DNA of 64,000 nucleotides from Acidithiobacillus sp. AMEEHan (lineage in GTDB: Bacteria; Pseudomonadota; Gammaproteobacteria; Acidithiobacillales; Acidithiobacillaceae): the NCBI RefSeq assembly GCF_030996345.1, contig NZ_CP118747.1, positions 1,424,001-1,488,000 on the forward strand. Reading direction: 5' to 3'. Position 1 is the stretch's first letter, and the number at the start of each line of letters is the position of its first letter. Positions 36,844 through 43,981 of this stretch are shown one piece after another. Under the pieces are notes generated by a model, which was given only the letters and a program-made list of their open reading frames with translations, did no database searches and was not told the DNA's origin. Position numbers and translations under genes: made by a program.

Positions 36844-37647
36844 TCAGTGTTTGAGACGGCAGGAGCGGAAGTGCTTGCCGACCAACATCAGGAACTGGAT
36901 GGTTTGTTGGGTTTCCTGCTTTTTCATGAGATCAAGCAGGCCGAAGAGGCCGCCCTTGGGGGCGGGTTCTTTTGCCGCTTCCTCGGTAGCACCGGCTAGG
37001 CAGTGGAGAAAGTCGGTGAGGATGTGTTGCTCATCCATCTTCTCTACCACGCCCAGTAAGCGGTCCATGACCCCCGTGCGTACCGCCCGGTCGAGGAGGC
37101 ACATCGCATCCGTGGCCAGAGTGGCGAGACGGGTGACCATCTCGTCACTCATGGAGTCGCCGGCGGCACCCAGCATGCGGGCGATATGGACGATACGATC
37201 CAGGTCGCCGTTATGGACCAAGGCCGAGATGGCCGGCAGGGCCTGGGCGAGTTCGGCGCGATTGACGCGATCGAGGAGGTCCAGCCCGCCAGTGGCGATT
37301 TCCGCCAGGCGTCCGACCATCTCATCGCTCATCGAATCCCCCGCTGCGCCGAGCATGCGCGCGAGGTGAACGATGCGATCGAGATCGCCATTGTGGACCA
37401 AGGCCGAGATGGCCGGTATGGCGCGGGTCAGGTCGGCCCGCTCCACGCGGTCCAGCAGATCGAGTCCGCTCGACCCGATTTCCGCTAGGCGCCCAACCAT
37501 TTCATCGCTCATCGAATCCCCCGCCGCGCCGAGAAGGCGGGCGAGGTGAACGATGCGCTCCAAGTCCCCGTTGCGGACCAGATGCAACAAGGCCATTTGC
37601 GCCTGTTGCAGCTCCTCCTCTTGGCGAGTATCCAGTACAGCTGCCAT
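36844..37647 (-). CDS. DUF1641-type protein with three 60-residue repeats
   Basis: 267 residues. Residues 19-78, 79-138 and 139-198 are three copies of one unit, with the cores NGDLxRIVHLARxLGAAGD and SMSDEMVGRLAE nearly invariant. A Cys-containing tail with a GGLFGLLDLMKKQETQQTIQFL segment follows. DUF1641 proteins often sit beside SQR-like or formate/NADH flavoproteins and lack an assigned activity. The gene starts 11 bases after the SQR-like stop. The repeat copies are also close at DNA level, which points to expansion by unequal crossing-over. Confidence 0.85.
   Translation of the reverse strand: MAAVLDTRQEEELQQAQMALLHLVRNGDLERIVHLARLLGAAGDSMSDEMVGRLAEIGSSGLDLLDRVERADLTRAIPAISALVHNGDLDRIVHLARMLGAAGDSMSDEMVGRLAEIATGGLDLLDRVNRAELAQALPAISALVHNGDLDRIVHIARMLGAAGDSMSDEMVTRLATLATDAMCLLDRAVRTGVMDRLLGVVEKMDEQHILTDFLHCLAGATEEAAKEPAPKGGLFGLLDLMKKQETQQTIQFLMLVGKHFRSCRLKH
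37054..37593 (-). repeat. Three tandem 180-base repeats inside the DUF1641 gene
   Basis: Three in-frame units of 180 bases each encode the 60-residue repeats. The two units nearest the gene start are the most alike. Confidence 0.85.
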
Positions 37648-37658
37648 GGGTCACCTCC

Positions 37659-38798
37659 TCAGAGCAAGCCGCGCGCGGTCGCCCAATAGAGCTTGTTGTA
37701 GGCCATCTTGAAGGCATGGACCGCACCCGTGGGGGCCTTGGGCTGCGGCGGATTCTGGTAATTGAACATGGCATAGGTGGCGCGGTCCTTGCCCGCTTCG
37801 ATGAAGCAGAAGACCTTGCCGTCGTAGCTCTTCACTGGACGCCCCATCTTCACCACCGCCGCCACGTTCTCGGCTGCGGTCTCGGCCTCGAAATGCGCCG
37901 TGGAGCCAGCCTTGGAAATGGGCAGGTTGGTGGTATCGCCGAGGACGATGACGTTCTTGCCATGCTCGCCTTCCATGTGCAGGGAGTGGCGATTGGTCGG
38001 GATCCAGCCATTTTCGCCGAGGCCATTCTTCTCGATGACTTCCTGGCCCTTGTGCGGGGGCACCGCCACCAGGAGGTCATAGGCCACTTCGCTACCTTCC
38101 TCGCTGATTACCTTGGCGTTCTTGCCGTCGACTTCCTTCATGTTGAAGAGAGTCTCGTATTTGATGCCCTTGGCGTCGAACTCCGGCGCGGCCCACTTGG
38201 CCACATTCTCCAGGCTATGCACCCGACCGATGGGGTAGGTGTAGTAGAACTCGGTCTTGTCGAGCAGACCGCGATCCTTAATGAAGTCATACATGGCAAA
38301 AGTGACCTCCAGGGGAATCATCGGGCACTTGTGAGGCAGGCCCACGGTGACCACGATGCGCCCGCCCTTGAACTCCGAGAGCTGCTTGTAGTACTCCACG
38401 GCATTTTCTGCCGTGTAGCAGTTGACAGAGTTTTCCTTGAGCCCAGGGATATTCTCGGGCATGGGACGGGAACCCGTGGAGATGACGATGAGGTCATACT
38501 CGTGCACCTTGCCGCTCTTGCACTTGACGTGGTTGTGCGCGAGGTGGAACTCCTCCACCGGATCGACATGAAACTCGATGCCGGGTTCGAGCAGGCTCTG
38601 CTGCTCCCGGACCAACTCATCAGGGGTTGCCCGGCCCATGGCCACATAGAGCCAGCCCGGCTGATAGACATGCTCGTGACTGGCAGAGAGCATGGTGATG
38701 CGCGCCTTGCCCGTCTTCATTTCGTGATGGATACGCCGCGCCAGATGATTGGCGAAGATCGTACCCCCCATACCGCCACCTACGACCAGAATTCTCAT
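37659..38798 (-). CDS. Sulfide:quinone oxidoreductase-like FAD flavoprotein
   Basis: 379 residues. The FAD-binding N-terminus is ILVVGGGMGGTIFANHLARR; YDLIVISTGSRP and VIVLGDTTNLPISKAGSTAHFEAE are the second and third dinucleotide-binding motifs. Cys127, Cys158 (GLPHKCP) and Cys331 (VFCFIEAG) occupy positions comparable with the three redox Cys of SQR, so a polysulfide-forming reaction is plausible. It differs from classical SQR in sequence around them. With TusA and DsrE partners upstream, it likely handles sulfide or sulfane sulfur at the membrane; the exact substrate is uncertain. Confidence 0.82.
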   Translation of the reverse strand: MRILVVGGGMGGTIFANHLARRIHHEMKTGKARITMLSASHEHVYQPGWLYVAMGRATPDELVREQQSLLEPGIEFHVDPVEEFHLAHNHVKCKSGKVHEYDLIVISTGSRPMPENIPGLKENSVNCYTAENAVEYYKQLSEFKGGRIVVTVGLPHKCPMIPLEVTFAMYDFIKDRGLLDKTEFYYTYPIGRVHSLENVAKWAAPEFDAKGIKYETLFNMKEVDGKNAKVISEEGSEVAYDLLVAVPPHKGQEVIEKNGLGENGWIPTNRHSLHMEGEHGKNVIVLGDTTNLPISKAGSTAHFEAETAAENVAAVVKMGRPVKSYDGKVFCFIEAGKDRATYAMFNYQNPPQPKAPTGAVHAFKMAYNKLYWATARGLL

Positions 38799-38821
38799 GA
38801 TATCACTCCTCGTACCTGCGT

Positions 38822-39052
38822 TTACTTGGCCTTCCGCACCCGGATGTGGAAGGTTCCTTCACTGTCTTGATTGGTATCCACCATTTCATGTCCCACCTTG
38901 TGCACCCACTCGGGCACATCTTTGGCGGAACCTGCGTCCGTGGAGAGCAACTCCAGGGTGTCACCCACCTGCATGCTTTTCATGTTGGCGATGAGTTCCA
39001 TCAACGGGCCCGGGCAAAAGCTACCGCGGGCATCGACCGTACGTTCTGCCAT
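38822..39052 (-). CDS. tusA: TusA-family sulfur carrier
   Basis: 76 residues. The persulfide-carrying Cys is in the family motif SFCPGPLMEL (CPxP). The start at 39052 follows AAGGAG eight bases upstream. TusA hands sulfane sulfur between DsrE-type proteins and oxidative (Hdr-like) or biosynthetic enzymes; here it sits between dsrE and the SQR-like gene. Confidence 0.92.
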   Translation of the reverse strand: MAERTVDARGSFCPGPLMELIANMKSMQVGDTLELLSTDAGSAKDVPEWVHKVGHEMVDTNQDSEGTFHIRVRKAK

Positions 39053-39118
39053 CACACACTCCTTTTCTTCTCTCGTCACCGCTGGGCTGGGAAAGACCCG
39101 CCCATCCTTTTTGCTGCC

Positions 39119-39505
39119 TCAGAAGGTCAGGATCTGACCGCCTTCGGCATCACTAAAAAACTTGGTCAGTCCCATGGCGCCGGCGACGATGGGCTCGAGT
39201 TCATCCTCTTTCACCCCCATCACATCCATGGCCATGGAGCAGGCCCAGATCTTGGCATCACCCAATTCCACCGCCTGCTCAAAGATATTGAAGAACTCCG
39301 GTACCTTGTGCTCTTCCATTTTTTTGCCAAGGACACCGCTAACCGGCGCCTGCTTGCTGTGCCCCTTGATGAAATGGGGAAACGCATTCATGGAAAGAAA
39401 CACCTGAACGTCCGTTCCAGAAACCGCCGCTACCGACGCTGCCATGGCCGCGAACTGCAAATGCTCGCGGTCGCCGTTGAGACAAATAATGAACATGCCT
39501 GCCAT
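39119..39505 (-). CDS. DsrE/DsrF-family sulfurtransferase-like protein
   Basis: 128 residues of the DsrE fold. A Cys follows the first strand ([11 protein letters not shown]) and a second conserved Cys lies in [15 protein letters not shown], the pattern of the DsrE2/DsrE3 peroxiredoxin-like group. It should bind and pass on persulfide sulfur to TusA. It is the first gene behind the leftward sigma-54 promoter. Confidence 0.87.
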   Translation of the reverse strand: MAGMFIICLNGDREHLQFAAMAASVAAVSGTDVQVFLSMNAFPHFIKGHSKQAPVSGVLGKKMEEHKVPEFFNIFEQAVELGDAKIWACSMAMDVMGVKEDELEPIVAGAMGLTKFFSDAEGGQILTF

Positions 39506-39539
39506 AAATACCCTCGCCGTAGATTGTAGTCAGACAACC

Positions 39540-39555
39540 TGCATATCCTGTGCCA
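39540..39555 (-). promoter_or_regulatory. Sigma-54 (-24/-12) promoter for dsrE-tusA-sqr-DUF1641
   Basis: On the minus strand TGGCAC, five bases, ATGCA: the invariant GG and GC are exactly ten bases apart (39554-39553 and 39542-39541). Transcription would start near 39529, about 24 bases before the dsrE ATG. Confidence 0.82.
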
Positions 39556-39573
39556 ACAAAAAAAAGTATATTT

Positions 39574-39586
39574 TAATAATCTGATT
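39574..39586 (-). promoter_or_regulatory. IHF-like site, leftward side
   Basis: On the minus strand AATCAGATTATTA matches WATCAANNNNTTR with one mismatch. It lies in an A/T-rich stretch between the central repeats and the leftward promoter, where a DNA bend is expected. Confidence 0.5.
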
Positions 39587-39598
39587 TACATAGTAATT

Positions 39599-39619
39599 CA
39601 TGCTGATGAATTCAGCATG
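39599..39619. promoter_or_regulatory. Eight-base inverted repeat
   Basis: CATGCTGA, five bases, TCAGCATG. A perfect palindrome between the IHF-like site and the enhancer cluster; different from the TGTCAT repeats, so possibly a second protein's site. Confidence 0.45.
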
Positions 39620-39658
39620 CATGGTTCTGAAAGGGATTGGTAGTATGCATTGATCGGT

Positions 39659-39762
39659 AATGTCATGACATTGTCATGTTGTGTCATGCCATGGCAAGAA
39701 TAGTTGGTCGTTTTCTGACAGATGTCATTAGAGTCATGTCATGACATACCGTTAATGTCATG
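39659..39762. promoter_or_regulatory. Enhancer-like cluster of TGTCAT/ATGACA repeats
   Basis: Six TGTCAT and two ATGACA hexamers lie in 104 bases, including the perfect palindromes AATGTCATGACATT (39659-39672) and ATGTCATGACAT (39736-39747) and a TGACA-N2-TGTCA inverted repeat (39716-39727). Copies at 39661, 39672 and 39682 are spaced 11 and 10 bases, i.e. on one DNA face. The cluster is roughly 100-230 bases upstream of both sigma-54 starts, the usual range for an activator binding site. Confidence 0.75.
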
Positions 39763-39797
39763 CAAATAAGTAACCATATGTTTTCTGATGTTATTAC

Positions 39798-39810
39798 AAT
39801 CAATCTATTA
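39798..39810 (+). promoter_or_regulatory. IHF-like site, rightward side
   Basis: AATCAATCTATTA is a perfect match to WATCAANNNNTTR, between the repeats and the rightward sigma-54 promoter. Confidence 0.65.
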
Positions 39811-39836
39811 CAGTTCATTGTCAATAAATATGTAGA

Positions 39837-39852
39837 TGGCATGGATCCTGCT
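39837..39852 (+). promoter_or_regulatory. Sigma-54 (-24/-12) promoter for the DUF3034 protein and globin genes
   Basis: TGGCAT, five bases, CTGCT: GG (39838-39839) and GC (39850-39851) are ten bases apart. The start would be near 39863, about 36 bases before the ATG at 39899, which has GGAGGAG upstream. Confidence 0.78.
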
Positions 39853-39898
39853 GTGAGGGCGACGCGGTTTCATTTACAACTTGGAGGAGTACTACACA

Positions 39899-40963
39899 AT
39901 GAAAAACACGCTACGTTATCGGAAACGCTTGACTGCTTGCGCGGTCGGCATGGTACTGGCTGCTAGCCCCTTGGTTGCTTCCGCTGCCATCGGTCAGGCC
40001 TGTCTTTGGGGAATGGGTCGTCTCTTGGGCACAGGTGCGGTAACTGCCGTAGATGGTGCTGCTGGCGGCGGTATCAATCCTTGGGCAGTCATTTCTGGTT
40101 ATGGTACCAACCAGCAGATTGGTGCAACAGCCTTCTATTCCCACGTTCTGCTCAATAATTACAACATGGACGCCTATGGCGCGTCCGTTGGGCTATTCGA
40201 CCGAATTGAGATTTCCTACGCTCGCCAAAGCTTCAGCCTCGGCAATACGGGGACTGCATTGGACCAAGCGATCAATGGGTTTGCCTATGGGCTGCACGGT
40301 GTTTCTCCATCTGCCGAGGAATTGAATGCTCCCGCTTCACAGACGTTGGGGTTATCTGGACCAGCTTTTTTTGGAAACAATTACCAGCTGAACCAAGATA
40401 TCGTAGGACTCAAGGTGCGGTTATTTGGTAACATCGTGTATGACCAAAATTGGTGGGAGCCACAGGTCTCTGTCGGTGTGGACTATCACCATAGCGAAAT
40501 GCCGAAAAACCTCGCCGCTACTCTGGGTGTGACCCGGAATGCCATGAGTTATTACCTGTCTGCGACCAAAGTATGGCTGGACGGGATTTTTGGCCTCACT
40601 ACTCTGGCGGATGTGAATATTCAGGTGACCAATGCGAATCAGCAAGGTCTACTTGGTTTTGGTGGGGTGAACGGCATGGGCTATAAGGTTCTGCCAGCCG
40701 CATCTGTTGGGGTATTCCTGAACCGACATGTGGTGCTGGGAGGAGAATATCGGGCGATGCCGCAAAATCAGCTCATCGCGGGCTCGGGACCATTGGCTCC
40801 GTTGGGAGATGCGGTGAGTAAAACCAGCGCCTGGAAGGATGTCTACGTAGCTTGGTTCCCGTACAAGCAGCTGTCCTTGACTGCCGCCTATGTGGATCTG
40901 GGCACGATCGCTACGGAAAAAAATCAGAGCGGTCTCTATCTTTCCCTGACTACCAGCTTCTAA
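39899..40963 (+). CDS. Outer-membrane beta-barrel protein, DUF3034 type
   Basis: 354 residues. A signal peptide is cut near ASA-AIG; the mature part alternates hydrophobic and polar residues, is rich in Gly, Tyr and Asn, and ends with a C-terminal Phe (LYLSLTTSF), as in barrels inserted by BAM. The composition fits DUF3034 proteins. The start at 39899 follows a GGAGGAG site. It is transcribed from a sigma-54 promoter next to sulfur genes, so uptake or secretion of a sulfur compound is possible but not shown. A decayed copy of its 3' half lies at 43.1 kb. Confidence 0.82.
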   Translation: MKNTLRYRKRLTACAVGMVLAASPLVASAAIGQACLWGMGRLLGTGAVTAVDGAAGGGINPWAVISGYGTNQQIGATAFYSHVLLNNYNMDAYGASVGLFDRIEISYARQSFSLGNTGTALDQAINGFAYGLHGVSPSAEELNAPASQTLGLSGPAFFGNNYQLNQDIVGLKVRLFGNIVYDQNWWEPQVSVGVDYHHSEMPKNLAATLGVTRNAMSYYLSATKVWLDGIFGLTTLADVNIQVTNANQQGLLGFGGVNGMGYKVLPAASVGVFLNRHVVLGGEYRAMPQNQLIAGSGPLAPLGDAVSKTSAWKDVYVAWFPYKQLSLTAAYVDLGTIATEKNQSGLYLSLTTSF

Positions 40964-40988
40964 GCTTTGCTACGGAGGAAAACGTATC

Positions 40989-41450
40989 ATGAACTCTTTG
41001 TTGTCGAAGTCCCTGAAGGGGATCATCTTTGGAACCGGGGTTGCCGCATTCTCCGTGTTGGGTGTGAGTGCTGCCACGGCGCAGGATTACTATGCGGATT
41101 TCGGGGGTAAGGCGGGGATCACGGCGCTGATCAACACCTTTGTCGACAATGTCGCTAATGACCCCCACATCAACTACTACTTTGCGCACACTAACATCCC
41201 GGCGCTGAAATACGCACTGGTGAATCAGGTTTGTATGGCGGTTGGCGGGCCCTGTAAATATACCGGTCCGAGCATGACGGATGCGCATCGAGGATTGCAG
41301 ATCACCACGGCTGCGTTCAATTATTTATCGCAAGACATGATCAATGCCATGGATGCCCATCGCATCCCGATCAGTGCGCAGAACTATCTGTTGTCGATAC
41401 TTGCCCCGATGGAACCACAGATCGTGACGGCCAATGGACCGTTGGGCTGA
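40989..41450 (+). CDS. Exported group-1 truncated haemoglobin-like protein
   Basis: 153 residues: a signal peptide (cut near ATAQ-DYY), then a truncated globin fold of about 120 residues. The proximal His is H100 in MTDAHRGLQIT, and the end of the fold has the typical NYLLSILAPMEPQIV. Two Cys (82 and 89) could form a periplasmic disulfide. Truncated globins bind O2, NO or sulfide at haem; an exported one is uncommon. It is 25 bases after the barrel gene and ahead of a strong terminator. Confidence 0.85.
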   Translation: MNSLLSKSLKGIIFGTGVAAFSVLGVSAATAQDYYADFGGKAGITALINTFVDNVANDPHINYYFAHTNIPALKYALVNQVCMAVGGPCKYTGPSMTDAHRGLQITTAAFNYLSQDMINAMDAHRIPISAQNYLLSILAPMEPQIVTANGPLG

Positions 41451-41481
41451 GTCAATTTTTTTGACGTGGCAGCACCTCCTC

Positions 41482-41533
41482 CTCATGACCACAATCATGA
41501 GTTCTTTGACCTGCTTCGGCAGGTCGCTTTTGT
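41482..41533 (+). terminator. Double hairpin terminator after the globin gene
   Basis: First CTCATGA/TCATGAG (41482-41501), then GACCTGC-TTCG-GCAGGTC (41508-41525) followed by a T-rich tail. The second is a classic intrinsic terminator; the same double structure recurs at 43.65 kb. Confidence 0.88.
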
Positions 41534-41583
41534 TTGGAGTGGCGGTAAATAAGTGTAGTACCAGATTATGAGACAATGACATT

Positions 41584-42150
41584 TTGGAGGATGATAAAAC
41601 GAAAGATCCTATCACCATCGGACTATTTGGCTTTGCTGTTCCTCTTTTCATCATCGGCGCCCTGTTTTTTCATGGGCTGTTTCCTATGGTGGGGCTTGGA
41701 ACCTTGCTTGCGCTCTGCTTTGGTTTTGGGGCTGCAGCAATGTATGTGTCCGGAGCCATGACCTATCAGATGCCTAACTCTTACATTGCCACGGTAATGT
41801 TCACTAATGGTTCCTTCTTTCTGAGCTTCGCCATTGCCGCGCTGTCTGGCGGACTGGCGGTGACGATGAAGTCTGCGCCGGAGCTCCTCGCCGTTTGGTT
41901 CTGGCTCATGGCATTGATTACCCTGATTTTCTTTCTGGCGTCCCTGCGTGCCAATATCGGCCTGGTCCTGCTTTTCGGGCTACTCTGTGCCGCATTCGTA
42001 TTGATGGCCGTGGGCAGCGCTCCAATCGCGTCGATGCTTTTCATGGTCGTTGCGGTCATTGGCTTCTATTTGGCAGCAGTGCATGTCATCAACCCCGTGA
42101 TGGGGAAAGCGATACTTCCCGTAGGCAGCCTTGCTCCCAAGAAAGCCTGA
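41584..42150 (+). CDS. Acetate/succinate transporter of the SatP/YaaH (GPR1-FUN34) family
   Basis: 188 residues with six predicted membrane helices. The order of helices, the NGSFF...AVWFW region and the C-terminal VINPVMGKAILPVG match the AceTr family (E. coli SatP ends VLNEQFGRTVLPIG). The classical N-terminal NPAPLG motif is replaced by DPITIG, so substrate is uncertain; it may carry small organic acids, whose undissociated forms are toxic to acidophiles. The start is a TTG at 41584 with no better in-frame codon, so it is tentative. Confidence 0.75.
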   Translation: MEDDKTKDPITIGLFGFAVPLFIIGALFFHGLFPMVGLGTLLALCFGFGAAAMYVSGAMTYQMPNSYIATVMFTNGSFFLSFAIAALSGGLAVTMKSAPELLAVWFWLMALITLIFFLASLRANIGLVLLFGLLCAAFVLMAVGSAPIASMLFMVVAVIGFYLAAVHVINPVMGKAILPVGSLAPKKA

Positions 42151-42163
42151 AACGGTTTCGGGT

Positions 42164-42190
42164 GGCTGAGGGGCGACCCTCAGCCCTTTT
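42164..42190 (+). terminator. Rho-independent terminator after the SatP-like gene
   Basis: GGCTGAGGG, GCGA loop, CCCTCAGCC, then CTTTT: a perfect nine-base stem. Confidence 0.9.
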
Positions 42191-42209
42191 GATACGTTAG
42201 GAGAACTTC

Positions 42210-42743
42210 ATGAAAATTTCCCAGTACGTTTTGTTCGGAATGGTAGCCGCCGGCCTTGCTGGCTGCGGGGAGAATCCCTTCAATTGCGCGCCGCCTCTCC
42301 CAGCCCCGTCCCCCGCTCCAAAGCCGGCACCCAAAGCAGTTCCCGCCCCGGTTGCACCCATTGCGCACACCGTTTTGCAGAGCAAGCCCATTACCATCAC
42401 GGGAGTCAACTTCCAAACCAACTCGGCGAAACTGCTGGGACGGGATATCAAGGTGCTCGATGAAGTCGCCGCCTTCGCAAATAATCATCCACAAGCCGTC
42501 TTGAACGTGAATGGCTACTGCAGCAAGACTGGCAGCTACGCCTACAACTATCGACTTTCGGTAGCGCGTGCCGAGAGTGTTGCTCGATATCTCGAAAATC
42601 GGGGAGTCTCCAGCAATCGCCTTGTGTTGAAAGGCCATTCCTATCGTGATCCGGTTGCTAGCAATGCGACCCCACAAGGACGTTTCTTAAATCAGCGCGT
42701 TACTATCAACTCGACAATCCACCAGAGAGTCACCGTTGGTTGA
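42210..42743 (+). CDS. OmpA-like peptidoglycan-associated lipoprotein
   Basis: 177 residues. The lipobox is AAGLAGC, then a Pro/Ala-rich linker (residues 27-50), then an OmpA C-terminal domain (VNFQTNSAKLLGRDIKVLDEVAAFANNHP ... RLSVARAESVARYLENRGV ... NQRVTIN). It should tether the outer membrane to peptidoglycan. It lies between two terminators with the HiPIP gene, so the two probably share a transcript. Confidence 0.85.
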   Translation: MKISQYVLFGMVAAGLAGCGENPFNCAPPLPAPSPAPKPAPKAVPAPVAPIAHTVLQSKPITITGVNFQTNSAKLLGRDIKVLDEVAAFANNHPQAVLNVNGYCSKTGSYAYNYRLSVARAESVARYLENRGVSSNRLVLKGHSYRDPVASNATPQGRFLNQRVTINSTIHQRVTVG

Positions 42744-42834
42744 CCATTTTGTATGGACGGCCAAAATCGTGTGAATCCAAAATGAGGGACCCTACGTATA
42801 TTCAGTTGGGTCTCTCTGCCGCAAGGAGGTGTGT

Positions 42835-43110
42835 ATGAAATCGTTGTCTCGCCGTGACTGGCTCAAAATGAGTGGTGCTTTTGTGGCTACGGCCGCTATG
42901 GCTCCTTTGGTTTTTGTATCCCAAGCCGAGGCATCCACGCTCGTCAGTAAGGCTTCTGTTCACTATCAGGATCATCCCTCGGGTCAGGACATGTGCAGCA
43001 ATTGCGCAAACTTCGTTCCTGGCGCGAGTGGATCAGCCTTCGGCACCTGCAAAGTTGTCGCAGGGAAAATCAGCCCCCACGGCTACTGCTACGACTACGT
43101 TCCGATGTAA
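42835..43110 (+). CDS. High-potential iron-sulfur protein (HiPIP), Tat-exported
   Basis: 91 residues. A twin-arginine signal (LSRRDWLKMSGAFVATA) is followed by a mature part of about 57 residues with four cluster Cys: C54-x2-C57, C72 and C85 (ISPHGYCYDYVPM). This is the HiPIP fold, related to the Iro protein of A. ferrooxidans. It carries electrons in the periplasm between a cytochrome bc1-type complex and a terminal oxidase. A good AAGGAGG site precedes the ATG. An imperfect hairpin (AGGGACCC/GGGTCTCT, about 42784-42813) lies in its leader. Confidence 0.9.
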   Translation: MKSLSRRDWLKMSGAFVATAAMAPLVFVSQAEASTLVSKASVHYQDHPSGQDMCSNCANFVPGASGSAFGTCKVVAGKISPHGYCYDYVPM

Positions 43111-43111
43111 C

Positions 43112-43619
43112 TAAGATGAAAACTGGAGGGAGCCGCAAGTCGCCATCGGCATTGATTATCACCACAATGAGATGCTGAAAAATCTGGCCGCTACGCTCGG
43201 TGTAGCTCGCCATGCGATGTCGTATTATCTGTCGGCTACCAAGGTTTGGCTGGACGGTATATTCGGTCTGGCCACGTTGGCTGACGTGAATATTGATGCC
43301 ACCAATGCAAACCAACAAGTCCTGCGTGGTTTCCGTACAAACAATTGTCAGTAACTGCAGCTTATCTGGACTTGGGAACCGTTGCTACAGAAAACAACCA
43401 GAGTGGCCTGCTACCTCTCGCTGACGACCAGCTTCTGATCTTTGCTACGGATGCGCATCGAGGGTTGCAGATCACCACGGCTGCGTTCAATTACTTATCA
43501 CAAGACATGATCGATGCCATGGACGCCCATCGCATCCCCATCGGTGCACAGAACTACCTGTTGTCACTATTGGCTCCTATGGAACCGGAAATCGTCACTG
43601 CTAACGGCCCGCTGGGGTA
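43112..43619 (+). pseudogene. Degenerate duplicate of the DUF3034 barrel and globin genes
   Basis: From about 43118 the sequence follows the barrel gene from its codon near 40440 (copy: DYHHNEMLKNLAATLGV). It then jumps from the equivalent of 40652 to 40851, and again from 40972 to 41277, ending with the globin C-terminus (DAHRGLQITT...NGPLG) at 43619. Each jump sits on a direct repeat of the intact copy, CTTGGTT and ACGGA. The first deletion is 199 bases and breaks the frame. No start codon or ribosome site belongs to it. It lies directly after the HiPIP stop. Confidence 0.88.
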
Positions 43620-43643
43620 ACATTTCAAATCTATTGGCTGTAC

Positions 43644-43699
43644 CTCCTCCTCATGGCCACAATCATGAGTTCTTCGACCCGCTCCGGCGGGTCGTTTTT
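43644..43699 (+). terminator. Second copy of the double hairpin terminator
   Basis: CTCATGG/TCATGAG hairpin and then GACCCGC-TCCG-GCGGGTC (43676-43693) with GTTTTT. The second stem differs from the 41.5 kb copy by compensatory base changes that keep pairing, which indicates selection on the terminator after the duplication. It now ends the OmpA-HiPIP transcript. Confidence 0.88.
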
Positions 43700-43981
43700 G
43701 CTGGGAGTACCGGATTCCCAGTGGCGCAAGAATCCAAAGCGGTTAAACATCAGAAGTAAATAATATTCTAAGTTAATATCTTTTGCCCGCGTCTTCTCGC
43801 CCATTTGTCCCTGCATCCAGATTTCTCTCGTTCGCGTATCCCATAGGCAGATTACAGTTACGCTGAATCGGTTGCGTCTTGGTTTTTTTGCCAAAATCGG
43901 CATAATGGAGAAAATGGTTATCGTTCCATAAATTAATTTTGTCCGTTTTTCTCCCATATAAGGAATCATGGAGAAGATCCT

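Noticed and set aside
39692-39708. A TGGCAAGAATAGTTGG stretch resembling a sigma-54 promoter
   Set aside because: After GG the tenth-base position is followed by TG, not GC, so the -12 element is missing; it lies inside the enhancer cluster.
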